Counted from the first letter of the stretch, positions 54,774 to 63,416 are shown. The stretch: DNA of 64,000 nucleotides from Secundilactobacillus similis DSM 23365 = JCM 2765 (GCF_001311075.1 NZ_BBAD01000001.1:62001-126000), one strand, 5' to 3'. The notes: generated by a model not told the origin, from the sequence alone. A program made the numbers and translations.

Positions 54774-55480
54774 ATGAGTACACACATTGGCGCCGAAATG
54801 GGCGATATTGCAGAAACGGTTTTAATGCCAGGTGATCCGTTGCGGGCGAAATACGTGGCGGAAAACTTCTTGGAAGACGTAGTTCAATATAACTCAGTCC
54901 GGAACGCATTTGGCTACACTGGGACCTACAAAGGACACCGGGTATCCGTTCAAGGGACTGGGATGGGGATTCCTTCCATTTCCATCTATACTAACGAGCT
55001 GATCAAGTTCTTCGGCGTGAAGCACTTGATGCGGATCGGGAGTATCGGTGGGTTTGGCGAGTCCGTGAAGATTCGCGACATTCTGATCGCCCAATCGGCC
55101 TCGACTGATTCGGCCATCATCCAAAACACCTTCAAAGCGGGCGTTATCTACGCACCAACGGCGGACTTCAACATGCTGTTGACGGCGTACGAAGCCGCTA
55201 AAGCTGCCAACGTACCGGTTAAAGTCGGCAACATCTTCAGTGCTGACCGCTTCTACAATGACGAGATCGATTACCAACAACTGATCGATTACGGCGTCCT
55301 CGGGACCGAAATGGAAACCGCAGCCTCTACATGTTGGCGGCCAAGTATGGCGTTCAAGCATTGTCAATCAACACCGTAAGTGATAATCTAACCACTGGCG
55401 AAGCACTTTCCGCAGCAGAGCGGCAAAGCTCCTTCAGTGAGATGATGACGGTGGCCCTCGAAACGGCCATTAAACTATAA
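54774..55480 (+). pseudogene. deoD: Purine nucleoside phosphorylase DeoD, frameshifted
   Basis: MSTHIGAEMGDIAETVLMPG start, KYVAENFLEDVVQYNSVRN, and VQGTGMGIPSISIYTNELI (near 58-76) identify the hexameric DeoD type; VLGTEMETAA carries the active-site EME. Right after it the frame breaks: one missing C near 55327 restores ALYMLAAKYGVQALSINTVS and 235 residues in all, the usual length. It would cleave purine (deoxy)nucleosides with phosphate. TAGGAGG site. A break in a core operon gene suggests sequence error. Confidence 0.9.
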
Positions 55481-55503
55481 ATTGAGAATGGGTTGATGAC
55501 AAA

Positions 55504-56460
55504 ATGACTAAATCCGCAACTGACAAACGAATTTCAGATAGTATCCGGGTCGCACGGCTCTACTATGAGTCGAAACTGGGGCAGGCTGAAATTGCCGATA
55601 AACTGCATATCTCCCGGCCAACCGTGTCGCGATTACTGCAGTTTGCGCAGGATGAGGGTTATGTTCAGATCAAGATCGTCGACCCATTTTTAAGTGTCGC
55701 CAATTTGGAAGCGACCCTCCGGCAGCGGTACGGGTTAAAGGAAGCCCACGTGGTCTACACCAGCACGGCCGATTATCAACGACTGATAGCTGATTTGGGC
55801 AAATACACGGCGGACTACCTCACCCAAACCACGCAAAACAACGACGTGATCGGGGTCAGCTGGGGCCGCACCATGAACGCCGTCGCCAACCACTTGGGTG
55901 CCCAGCGGGCTGAAAACGTCCGCATCGTGGAGCTCAAGGGCGCGATGACTTATACCCCAACGCCAGTTTACGCGGAAGATATCGTGATGAAGTTTGGGGC
56001 CGCGTTCCAGACCTCACCAAGTATCATGCCGTTACCCGTGATTTTTGAAACCCAGACGACCCACGACATCGTGATGCAGGATCGCCACATCAAAAAGTTG
56101 ATTGAACTCGGTAGGCAGGCCAACGTTGCCATCTTTACGGTGGGGACGGTGCACGATGACGCACTGTTGTTCCAAACGGGGTATTTTTCCAAAACCGAAC
56201 AAAAACGGATCCAAACCAAGGCGATTGGCGACATCTGCTCCCGGTACTTTGATGACGCGGGGCAAGTGGCAGTACCCGACATTGATGCTCGCACGGTGGG
56301 CATTCAACTGGCGGACTTAAAGCAAAAACAAAAATCGATTCTGGTTGCAGGTGGTGACCGCAAGTACGACGCCATTTTAGGCGCCTTAGCTGGAGGCTAC
56401 ACAAACTGCTTGATCACCGATATTGATACAGCTCACCGGTTAGTGTCTCAACCAGATTAA
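55504..56460 (+). CDS. deoR: Deoxyribonucleoside regulator DeoR (SorC family)
   Basis: A 318-residue SorC/DeoR-type protein: N-terminal HTH (LGQAEIADKLHISRPTVSRL, near 27-46), then a sugar-phosphate-binding domain (DVIGVSWGRTMNAVA near 114-128; IFTVGTVHDDA; LVAGGDRKYDAILGAL near the C-terminus). B. subtilis DeoR of this type is released by deoxyribose-5-phosphate. It lies inside the operon it should repress, whose promoter carries matching direct repeats. Confidence 0.9.
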   Translation: MTKSATDKRISDSIRVARLYYESKLGQAEIADKLHISRPTVSRLLQFAQDEGYVQIKIVDPFLSVANLEATLRQRYGLKEAHVVYTSTADYQRLIADLGKYTADYLTQTTQNNDVIGVSWGRTMNAVANHLGAQRAENVRIVELKGAMTYTPTPVYAEDIVMKFGAAFQTSPSIMPLPVIFETQTTHDIVMQDRHIKKLIELGRQANVAIFTVGTVHDDALLFQTGYFSKTEQKRIQTKAIGDICSRYFDDAGQVAVPDIDARTVGIQLADLKQKQKSILVAGGDRKYDAILGALAGGYTNCLITDIDTAHRLVSQPD

Positions 56461-56473
56461 GGAGCGAATCACG

Positions 56474-57772
56474 ATGAGAATGGTCGATGTGATTGACCAC
56501 AAACGAAATGGAAGCGCTTTAACGAAGGCTGAAATTGAATTCTTCGTCAAAGGCGTCACCGATGGCAGCATGCCAGATTACCAAACCAGCGCGTTACTGA
56601 TGGCAATCTACTTTAACGGGATGGAAAATGACGAACAGGCTGAACTCGCGATGCAAATGCTGAAGTCGGGGGACCAATTGGACCTTTCCGATATTCCGGG
56701 CATCAAAGTGGATAAGCATTCTACAGGTGGTGTTGGCGATAAGACCAGCTTGCCACTGGCACCAATGATTGCAGCACTGGGGATTCCAATCCCAATGATC
56801 TCCGGTCGCGGCCTCGGCCACACCGGCGGGACGTTGGATAAACTGGAAGCCATTCCGGGATTCAACGTTGAGCTGAGTGAAGCCCAATTTAAGCAACAGG
56901 TCAAAGACATCAACTTGGCAATCGTTGGCGCAACCGGCAACATTGCCCCCGCCGACAAGAAAATCTACGCGTTGCGTGACGTGACCGACACCGTGGACTC
57001 AATTCCATTGATTGCCGGCTCCATCATGAGTAAGAAGATTGCTTCAGGGACGGATGCCTTGGTCTTGGACGTGAAGACCGGTTCTGGCGCCTTCATGAAG
57101 GATGAAGACGATGCGCGAGATCTGGCCAAAGCCTTAGTTGGTATCGGTCAAAGCGTTGGCATGAACTGCATGGCCGTGATTTCGGATATGAATCAACCGT
57201 TGGGCCGAATGATCGGGAATGCGCTTGAGATTCAAGAAACGATTTCAATTCTGAAGGGTGAAGGCCCCGACGATATTACCGACTTGGTCTTGACGCTTGG
57301 GAGCCAAATGGTGGTCCTTGCGAAGAAGGCGGATACGTTGGAAACCGCCCGGCACATGTTAGAAGGCGTCGTTGCGGATGGGAGCGCGTTGGAAAGCTTC
57401 CGTCAAATGGTGATTGCCCAAGGTGGCAATGGCGATGTTTGTGACGACCCAACCATCATGCCACAGGCCAAATACAAGGTTGAATTACCGGCGCAAACGA
57501 GCGGCGTTGTCGCTAAGATGACCGCCGATGAGATCGGAATTGCGGCCATGCTGCTAGGTGGCGGCCGTCAAACCAAGGACGACAAGCTGGATTACGCTGT
57601 AGGGTTAGAACTCCACAAAAAGGTGGGGGATCCGGTTCAAGCGGGCGAATCGCTGTTGACGATTTACGCTAACCGGGAAGAATTAGCGGACATTAAGGAA
57701 CTGCTGTATGCCAACATTGAGATTGCGGCGGAGGCGAAACCGATTAAGTTGATTCATGAGATTATTAGATAG
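56474..57772 (+). CDS. pdp: Pyrimidine-nucleoside phosphorylase
   Basis: A 432-residue enzyme of the thymidine/pyrimidine phosphorylase family cleaving uridine and thymidine with phosphate. Motifs: KVDKHSTGGVGDKTS (78-92), SGRGLGHTGGTLDKLE (near 113-128), SGTDALVLDVKTGSGAFMKD, and the C-terminal barrel with LLGGGRQTKDDKLDYAVGLE. AAGGAG lies 9 bases before the ATG. Last gene of the deo operon. Confidence 0.95.
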   Translation: MRMVDVIDHKRNGSALTKAEIEFFVKGVTDGSMPDYQTSALLMAIYFNGMENDEQAELAMQMLKSGDQLDLSDIPGIKVDKHSTGGVGDKTSLPLAPMIAALGIPIPMISGRGLGHTGGTLDKLEAIPGFNVELSEAQFKQQVKDINLAIVGATGNIAPADKKIYALRDVTDTVDSIPLIAGSIMSKKIASGTDALVLDVKTGSGAFMKDEDDARDLAKALVGIGQSVGMNCMAVISDMNQPLGRMIGNALEIQETISILKGEGPDDITDLVLTLGSQMVVLAKKADTLETARHMLEGVVADGSALESFRQMVIAQGGNGDVCDDPTIMPQAKYKVELPAQTSGVVAKMTADEIGIAAMLLGGGRQTKDDKLDYAVGLELHKKVGDPVQAGESLLTIYANREELADIKELLYANIEIAAEAKPIKLIHEIIR

Positions 57773-57811
57773 GTACATGTCATGGATTAAATGAGTTTTT
57801 AGGATATTAAG

Positions 57812-57860
57812 AATAGCACCGTAACTTCTGGGCGTTGGAACCGGGAGCTACGGTGCTATT
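57812..57860 (+). terminator. deo operon terminator
   Basis: AATAGCACCGTA and TACGGTGCTATT arms followed by TT. Confidence 0.8.
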
Positions 57861-58019
57861 TTGGTTGGTTTAGCGCAAATTGATGGTTCTTAAAAAACAG
57901 ATAAAAAAGTGCCATTTTTCACACGCTTATCAGCGGATTTGCTACACTATCAATGACAAAAACTCAAAACTGTCAGTTCAATGGGAGACTGTTAGGGGTC
58001 TCTAGGGGAGGAACTTCAG

Positions 58020-59141
58020 ATGCATAAACGATTAGGGTTAGTTGCAGCGAGCTTTGCTGTGGCGTTAGGGTTGCTGGGCCTTGCGGGGCAACCGGCGAGT
58101 GCGGCGGTGAAGACGGCATTTAGTAACATTCAGGCAAGTAGCGATTTTATGTACAATAGTTACACTAAGGTTGTGGCTTATCATGCGAAGTCGACGACGA
58201 AATCAGCCTATATTTGGAACGATACGCACACGAAGAAGTTATATAACTTAAAGTCATATCCGACTTACAGTTGGTACCAACTGGCGACGGCGACTAAGGG
58301 TCAATCGAAGTGGGTTCAAGTAACGAACTTCCCCGGCACAAAACGGGGCTGGGTTTGGCGTGGTTATCTGACGAAGGGCTACAATACTAAGGGGTATCAG
58401 GTGACGAGCAAACGATATGCGCAACCCACTTATGCGGGTGGCCAATATCACGTCACAAGCACAACGAAGAACGTCTACATGTGGGATTGGTCGCATACCA
58501 AAGTTCGGGCTAATTTAAAGAATTACGCCAATCAGAGTTTTGGCCGCCGGCATTCGATTCGCTTGCGGCATAACGGTACTGAAAGTTGGTATTACTATGT
58601 GGACATTAAAACGAACAAGGGGTACGTCTATGGTTACGTTGCTGCCAGCAATCTGGCAGAGGGCCAAACAACCTATCATAAACTGACCGACACGGTATTG
58701 CCGTATCAATTCGTGTCTTCCGCGGATTACATGAACTACATTAAGACGAATAACTATCAAAAACTGACCCGGGCAATGGTCGCACTATTCCCCAATACAC
58801 CAGTTGATTTAGACTTAACCAAAATCACGGCATATTCCTCACTTCTTGCTGAGCGGAATTTCCACGAAGACGATGATGATGACGTTGATGACACAAACTA
58901 TACTAAGCTTGTGTCGTTCCCAACGGTAACAAAATACCTCTATGATCACCGAACGGCTTCTAACGCCACGAAGATTGCGGCGGTGAAGAAACTGTTAGCT
59001 GAACAAGGCTACACTCAGGCGAAGCGCAATCAGTTAAGTGACTACAAATTAGGTATCTATAACATTAACAACATTATGGTCAATCAGTTGAACCCGAACA
59101 CCAAGACGGCTTGGTACGGATTGGCAATCGCTAAAGAATAA
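58020..59141 (+). CDS. Secreted protein with two GW/SH3-like modules (paralogue of 50.5 kb gene)
   Basis: A 373-residue exported protein: signal peptide (VAASFAVALGLLGLAG core, cleavage after ASA near 28), two modules YHAKSTTKSAYIWNDTHTKK and YHVTSTTKNVYMWDWSHTK, and a C-terminal part with MVALFPNTPVDLDL, an acidic HEDDDDDVDD run and DYKLGIYNINNI. Nearly collinear with the 50502-51620 gene; together they flank the deo operon in opposite orientations. Likely wall-associated; no catalytic motif seen. GGGGAGG precedes the ATG. Confidence 0.82.
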   Translation: MHKRLGLVAASFAVALGLLGLAGQPASAAVKTAFSNIQASSDFMYNSYTKVVAYHAKSTTKSAYIWNDTHTKKLYNLKSYPTYSWYQLATATKGQSKWVQVTNFPGTKRGWVWRGYLTKGYNTKGYQVTSKRYAQPTYAGGQYHVTSTTKNVYMWDWSHTKVRANLKNYANQSFGRRHSIRLRHNGTESWYYYVDIKTNKGYVYGYVAASNLAEGQTTYHKLTDTVLPYQFVSSADYMNYIKTNNYQKLTRAMVALFPNTPVDLDLTKITAYSSLLAERNFHEDDDDDVDDTNYTKLVSFPTVTKYLYDHRTASNATKIAAVKKLLAEQGYTQAKRNQLSDYKLGIYNINNIMVNQLNPNTKTAWYGLAIAKE

Positions 59142-59156
59142 GTTGATTGATGATTG

Positions 59157-59206
59157 AAAAGGCGCGTCACAACGGTAGCGGAGAGCTACGGTGTGACGCG
59201 CCTTTT
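59157..59206. terminator. Strong bidirectional terminator
   Basis: AAAAGGCGCGTCACAACG with its near complement and an inner GTAGC/GCTAC, between convergent genes. Confidence 0.88.
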
Positions 59207-59239
59207 ATTGAGTACTTTTAAAATTTAAATTGAGACACC

Positions 59240-59725
59240 CTAATACCAATCGCCACCATCGTGATCGTCCCCGTGCCACAGATTATATTCATCGTAGCCG
59301 GCATTGTAGCCATCCTCCCAGCTGTCGCTGTAGCCAGAACCGCCACCGCCACCACCGCCTTTACCAGAGAAGAGCCAATTAAGAATCAGTAAAATAACGA
59401 TAACGATCAGCCATGGTAAGGCCTCCAAAAAGATGTAGGCAATGAACAGGCCACAGAAGCGAATAGCTGTCCAGATTGGATGCCAAAAAATCACGCCTAG
59501 AACCAGTAAGATACCAAGAACCCAACCACGCGCGGAGTGTGTCTGTTGAGGGGCTGTCGCTGGTTGGACAGTAACAGGCACGGCTTGTCCTGCAGGCACA
59601 CTATGCCGAGGCTGATAAGGTTTCTTCTTATCCTGATGCAGCACAAAGTTATACTGCACCGGTTTGTCAGTCGCTTTGAAATTGCCACTGGGGATAATTT
59701 TAGGTTGTTTTGGAGACTCAGACAT
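59240..59725 (-). CDS. Membrane protein with Gly-rich cytoplasmic tail, unknown
   Basis: A 161-residue protein: polar N-terminus with basic DKKKPYQPRH, two or three hydrophobic helices (about 70-130), then a run of glycines (GKGGGGGGGSGYSD) and a tail alternating D/Y/G/H. No family recognised. ATG 59725 has AAGTGAG upstream; a GTG three codons earlier is possible. It stands alone. Confidence 0.65.
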   Translation of the reverse strand: MSESPKQPKIIPSGNFKATDKPVQYNFVLHQDKKKPYQPRHSVPAGQAVPVTVQPATAPQQTHSARGWVLGILLVLGVIFWHPIWTAIRFCGLFIAYIFLEALPWLIVIVILLILNWLFSGKGGGGGGGSGYSDSWEDGYNAGYDEYNLWHGDDHDGGDWY

Positions 59726-59839
59726 CGCGCTCACTTACTTTCTGATTAGTGGTTTGATTAGATGATTTAACTTACACCTACATTATATTACACTAATGTA
59801 GCTTTGGAACCCTAAAAGGCCAATTTCGAAACCAAACAA

Positions 59840-59881
59840 AAACAGCGTTACCACGTTGATGATGCAACGGGTAACGCTGTT
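59840..59881 (-). terminator. Terminator after the DUF2798-like gene
   Basis: AACAGCGTTACC with GGGTAACGCTGTT; minus-strand T run GTTTTTGTTT. Confidence 0.8.
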
Positions 59882-59889
59882 GTGAATGA

Positions 59890-60383
59890 TTAGTCTAATT
59901 CTTTTTCAGGTGCAGTTTCCTTAGCCTTATCAGCAGCGGCTTGCATCTTACCTAACACACCACGGGCGATTGGGCCAACGATGAGTAGTTGTAATGGCAA
60001 GGCAACGATGACGTTAAAGAGCCAAGCGTGACCGTAAGCGGCCCAGCCGAGGTTGTGGGCCATGATGATCCCGAAGAGTGACATGCATGATACCATTCCG
60101 AGGACCATCAAAACGGAAATTGTGATCCCGATGAAGATGACGTTTTTCTTCATGTAATCGTTAATGATGTATTTGAACGCCAAGCCCTTTGCGATTGGGC
60201 CAACGACTAACATATCCAAGATGATGGCGACCAACAGGCCCAGTGGGTAATCGGCGAGTGAGGCCAGCAACCAGCCTTGGTGAATCCTTGCACCAGCACA
60301 ACGTTATAACAGACCATCACGAAGACCATCAGGCCAGCCATGATGGCGGTAAATACAGCTTCTTCTTTAAAATTACGTGGCAT
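59890..60383 (-). pseudogene. DUF2798-family membrane protein, frameshifted
   Basis: From ATG 60383 (AGGAGAAAC upstream): PRNFKEEAVFTAIMAGLMVF, VMVCYNVVLVQGFT, then the frame shifts; one missing base near 60270 restores KAWLLASLADYPLGLLVAII and LDMLVVGPIAKGLAFKYI. Two repeated units, each a pair of helices ending L-x-VGPIA-(K/R)-G, are visible (VVGPIAKG and IVGPIARG), as in DUF2798. 164 residues. Function unknown. Confidence 0.78.
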
Positions 60384-60573
60384 TATATAGTTTCTCCTAT
60401 TATTCTATTCTCGACACAACGTTGGTTAGTGTAACAGAACAGGTAGGGGCTTCATAAGTAACAATTTGGTTACAAATTAGTAAGGGGTTACATAAATATC
60501 AGTTTTGGCTACTTAATTGGTGATTGATTAGCCGAGGATAAGTGATATTCTAACAATGAAGGGGTTGAAGTCG

Positions 60574-60687
60574 ATGTTGTTTGATATGATAGTGGGGCTA
60601 CTTGGGCCGGGTTGTGCGGCGGTTGTATTTTTTTTGCTGACGATAGCTGGGATTGCGTTGTTTATTGGGGTGATGATGACGAACTAA
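60574..60687 (+). CDS. Small hydrophobic membrane peptide
   Basis: A 37-residue ORF, MLFDMIVGLLGPGCAAVVFF and a second hydrophobic stretch LLTIAGIALFIGVMMTN, forming one or two membrane helices. AAGGGG lies 9 bases before ATG 60574; an in-frame ATG at 60556 would add six residues (MKGLKS). Nothing is known of it; it could be a small regulatory membrane protein. Confidence 0.5.
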   Translation: MLFDMIVGLLGPGCAAVVFFLLTIAGIALFIGVMMTN

Positions 60688-60771
60688 GAGTGGTCGAAAC
60701 GTGGTTAGCGTGTTAAACGTTTTTAGCTCAAGTATCATAATGATGCTATATAATAAGTGAAATTATACTAG

Positions 60772-60818
60772 AAAACGTGATGTCAAAAGGCTGAAAAGCG
60801 GTTTTGACATCACGTTTT
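60772..60818. terminator. Terminator of the 60.8-62.9 kb paralogue operon
   Basis: Perfect 17-base arms AAAACGTGATGTCAAAA and complement (60802-60818), with T on either strand. Confidence 0.85.
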
Positions 60819-60827
60819 TTGTGGTTA

Positions 60828-61244
60828 TTAGTTTTTAGGTTGTTCAGTGTTCTGATCATCGAATGGTTCCTCTAGTAGATCAGCGGCCAATTGGCGAATG
60901 TCGGTTGGAAAGTGAGGACTGCTTTTAACCTGACGCAGCCACCCGTATTTGTAGTCTCTAGCACGCAAGGCATGAATTTTCTTTGCAGCATGCTGATGCT
61001 CGATATCATGAGGAATCACTGACCATGAGCTATACATTAATTCATTCAGAGTTGGCATGATTAATTGGCGTAATTTCGCATCGGTTTCGGGTGTTTTGCT
61101 GAGTTCCCAGGCAATGTCTAATTGTTGGCATTTGGGCAATTCCAGACTCGAGTGAGGTGCATCTTTGAGAAATTGTTCGAGGGCTTCTTGGGGTGTGGTG
61201 GTAACTTTAACAAGTTTGTGATTGAAGTAGTAAGTTTGTGTCAT
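60828..61244 (-). CDS. Conserved-module protein D of an uncharacterised paralogue operon
   Basis: A 138-residue soluble protein, no signal or membrane helix. It shares a module with its neighbours: CQQLDIAWELSKTPETDAKL (near 44-63), LIMPTLNELM, and a C-terminal HFPTDIRQLAADLLEEP. The same pattern is in the 128-residue protein at 62560 and twice in the 333-residue protein at 61264. No known family. ATG 61244 has AAAGGAG; it overlaps nothing and follows the 333-residue gene by 19 bases. Last gene before the terminator. Confidence 0.75.
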   Translation of the reverse strand: MTQTYYFNHKLVKVTTTPQEALEQFLKDAPHSSLELPKCQQLDIAWELSKTPETDAKLRQLIMPTLNELMYSSWSVIPHDIEHQHAAKKIHALRARDYKYGWLRQVKSSPHFPTDIRQLAADLLEEPFDDQNTEQPKN

Positions 61245-61263
61245 GATGTTCTCCTTTGGATGA

Positions 61264-62265
61264 TTAGGCTTCAACTACCACCAACGGGTCGTTGAGTAAG
61301 TTAGCGGCGGACTGGCGGATGTCGAGTGGTAGGTAGTGATTATTGATAAGGCCCTGTAACCAACTGTCGCAATCGGCAATACTATTGATTGAAAAGCGGT
61401 GAGGGACGGAGATGACGGCATCGTTTTCCAGCCGACCCTCAGCTTTAGCGCGACCGTAAGCTAAAAGTGCCTCTCGTTTCTGGCTGATAAGGGCTAACCA
61501 AGGGGACAAAATCGCGCGAACGGCATCCCGGTCGGCGGCGGTTCGGCAGAGCTGCCATGCGATAGCGACTTCTCGGTCACGCGGTAATAAGTCGGCTTCA
61601 AGCGCGTTGGGTGAGTAAATGGTTTTGGCTGCGCGCCGTTGTTCAGCAATGAAATAATCCTGTAGTGGATCTAAATTTTCTTCGGATTTTTTGTGCAACC
61701 GATGATTGGCGTAGAAAACGGTGTGTGGTTGGTCATGGTTGATTGACGGTCCGCGAAAACCGGTCGTGCCTAAAATGCTGGCGACTTGCATGCGAACGTC
61801 CGGTGGAAATACTGAATCGCGGCCAATCTTTTGAAGCCACTTTTGCGCGTTGGTTAGCGTCAGGGTGTATTTCAACGAATAGAGGTCGTCTTCGTCCCGC
61901 GCTTGACCAGCCAAGCGGGTCCAGTAACTGCAAATGGACTCATGAGGGTGGCGTTTTAAATCAGGGTTGGTGCCGAGTTGTTGATTATAAGGGTCACGCC
62001 ATTCTCGTTGCAGATGGGCTTGGTTTTCCTTGAGTGGTGCCACGTACTGCGTGAAAAACCAACGGAAGTCAGCTTCTTGATGACGGGAGACGCAGAGTTC
62101 CCAGAATAAATGCAGTTGGTAAGGATCGAGGTGGTGGGCGCGCTGATCACCATCTTGATCGCGCCATTCTGAAACTTGGAACGTGCCCAGAAATTGGTTG
62201 ATGGCAGCACTGCCGGTGCGGACGTTGCTGTAGAGGTGGCCGTATGAGCTGTAGAATTTTTGCAT
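61264..62265 (-). CDS. Conserved-module protein C (two modules) of the paralogue operon
   Basis: A 333-residue soluble protein with two copies of the operon's module. First (about 47-170): LDPYQLHLFWELCVSRHQEA ... WLQKIGRDSVFPPDVRMQVA. Second (about 215-330): DREVAIAWQLCRTAADRDAV ... WLQGLINNHYLPLDIRQSAA then NLLNDPL. Helical and charged throughout; no catalytic motif. AGGAGGATTCATC precedes the ATG. Likely a gene fusion of two single-module proteins. Confidence 0.75.
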   Translation of the reverse strand: MQKFYSSYGHLYSNVRTGSAAINQFLGTFQVSEWRDQDGDQRAHHLDPYQLHLFWELCVSRHQEADFRWFFTQYVAPLKENQAHLQREWRDPYNQQLGTNPDLKRHPHESICSYWTRLAGQARDEDDLYSLKYTLTLTNAQKWLQKIGRDSVFPPDVRMQVASILGTTGFRGPSINHDQPHTVFYANHRLHKKSEENLDPLQDYFIAEQRRAAKTIYSPNALEADLLPRDREVAIAWQLCRTAADRDAVRAILSPWLALISQKREALLAYGRAKAEGRLENDAVISVPHRFSINSIADCDSWLQGLINNHYLPLDIRQSAANLLNDPLVVVEA

Positions 62266-62346
62266 GATGAATCCTCCTAGGGTTGAAGCATGGTGTGAGG
62301 CATTGACTATTGAGCGGAAAGGTTGAATTTGGTTTGATGAATTGAA

Positions 62347-62527
62347 TTAGACGGATAGCTGTGGCATTTCAAATTTATGCAATAGCTGGGGCCAACGGCG
62401 CTCATATAAAATTACCATTCAGGTTGAAAGTTTTTCGAAGCTTAAGCGACATGTCAGTGTTGATTGGGGCTGCTAGTGTGAATTGGATGACGCGATAGTT
62501 GGATAAATTGTTAAATGTGATCAGCAT
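62347..62527 (-). pseudogene. Small ORF B of the paralogue operon, frameshifted
   Basis: CAGGAGGCAATTTACC leads ATG 62527, opening MLITFNNLSNYRVIQFTLAA and then SLKLRKTFNLNG; the frame runs out at a TGA, but a neighbouring frame continues ILYERRWPQLLHKFEMPQLS-V-stop at 62347. Removing one base near 62410 gives about 59 residues. It lies between modules A and C on the same strand with a strong ribosome-binding site, so it is probably a real small gene. Confidence 0.5.
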
Positions 62528-62559
62528 GGTAAATTGCCTCCTGATTTGAGTAGATCGGT

Positions 62560-62946
62560 TTAATTGAGTTCTGCTAATAAGGCCAAAGCCCGTTGCCGTA
62601 AATCCGCCGGTAAATGCGACATTCGAGTCAAATCTTGCACCCAGTGGAATTCCTGATTCGCATCCTGAATATAGGTCATGAACTGGTCATGGGAGAGCGA
62701 CTGGTCGTTGGCATGCTGCACCGTTGGCCAGCCCTGTCTTTCTAACTTAGCGAGCGTCGGAATCACTAAATTGCGCAGTGCTCGGTCGTCTGCTGGGTAC
62801 TGACAGAGTTGCCAAGCGAGGTCGAGTTGCTGACAACTAGGCAGGGTGTCAGCTTGATGTTGTTGCTTGATGAAATTCATCAGCACGTCGGTGGGATTGT
62901 AGCGAACTTCATAAAGGGTATCGTGAATTGAAAAAATGTGTGTCAT
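62560..62946 (-). CDS. Conserved-module protein A of the paralogue operon
   Basis: A 128-residue soluble protein with one module: SCQQLDLAWQLCQYPADDRA (near 36-55), LRNLVIPTLAKLE, and FHWVQDLTRMSHLPADLRQR then ALALL. It is the first gene after the tandem leaders at 63.0-63.4 kb and has AGGAGG 8 bases before the ATG. No known domain. Its expression is probably set by the leaders' terminators. Confidence 0.75.
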   Translation of the reverse strand: MTHIFSIHDTLYEVRYNPTDVLMNFIKQQHQADTLPSCQQLDLAWQLCQYPADDRALRNLVIPTLAKLERQGWPTVQHANDQSLSHDQFMTYIQDANQEFHWVQDLTRMSHLPADLRQRALALLAELN

Positions 62947-63033
62947 GGTGGGAACCTCCTAATTTGGGTGAATGCGTTGTTGGAATACCGGTGTGACAGC
63001 ATTTAACTAGTCTATGATTGGAATTTAGCCAAC

Positions 63034-63152
63034 AAAAAAAGCCGCACGGATGCACGACTAGTTGGGTTGCATCCAATCTATGGCGGAGCACGTTGCCGCA
63101 GTTGCGGTACGTTGCTGGTTGGTCATTGTGCATAGTCACTACCAACACTCTA
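63034..63152 (-). promoter_or_regulatory. Candidate attenuator/riboswitch, proximal copy
   Basis: Minus-strand RNA: ACTATG pairs CATAG around a hairpin AGCA...TGCT with inner CCGCA/TGCGG (63087-63116). GGATGCA (complement of 63068-63074) can pair TGCATCC (complement of 63048-63054), which excludes the terminator stem GTCGTGC/GTGCGGC (63041-63058) with seven T. Sequence is about 75% like the distal copy with compensatory changes. Confidence 0.6.
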
Positions 63153-63182
63153 AATGCGGTATTCAGTTTTGTGGTTTGGCCG

Positions 63183-63213
63183 ATCCGTTCGGGCTGGTTG
63201 ATTTCGAACGGAT
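63183..63213. repeat. Hairpin between the tandem leaders
   Basis: Perfect 9-base arms ATCCGTTCG and CGAACGGAT. A 25-codon frame (63163-63240, minus, starting MTHGFKLRRIRSK) overlaps it with a poorly spaced ribosome-binding site and is doubtful. Confidence 0.5.
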
Positions 63214-63272
63214 GCGCCTCAGTTTGAATCCATGTGTCATCACTTCCTTAAAGCGAAGTAATGCAGAACATG

Positions 63273-63396
63273 AAAAAAGCCGTGCGAATGCACGGCTTAC
63301 TACGTCCAGTCTGCATCCTACTATGGTGGGGCACGTTGCCGTTCTCACGGTACGTTGCCGGTTGGTCATTGTGCATAGTCACTCGCAACACTCTTG
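63273..63396 (-). promoter_or_regulatory. Candidate attenuator/riboswitch, distal copy
   Basis: Minus-strand RNA: AGAGTGTTG, ACTATG/CATAGT stem, hairpin GGCA...TGCC with inner CCGT/ACGG (63330-63359), then GGATGCA that can pair TGCATTC (complement of 63286-63292) in competition with the terminator GCCGTGC/GCACGGC and six T. First element after the promoter. Confidence 0.6.
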
Positions 63397-63416
63397 ATAC
63401 ATATTTGATTGACACC

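Noticed and set aside
62909-63148. Minus-strand frame beginning MLVVTMHNDQPATYR and its twin at 63248-63445
   Set aside because: The shared peptide text comes from the two tandem RNA leaders. Base changes between copies keep RNA pairing rather than codons, and no ribosome-binding site is present.
63163-63240. 25-codon ORF (MTHGFKLRRIRSK...) between the two leaders
   Set aside because: The ribosome-binding site is too close to the ATG and the frame overlaps a perfect hairpin; it is more likely structural RNA.
63034-63396. CRISPR-like or simple tandem repeat reading of the two leader copies
   Set aside because: Only two units of about 120 bases with hairpins and terminators; no short regularly spaced repeats.
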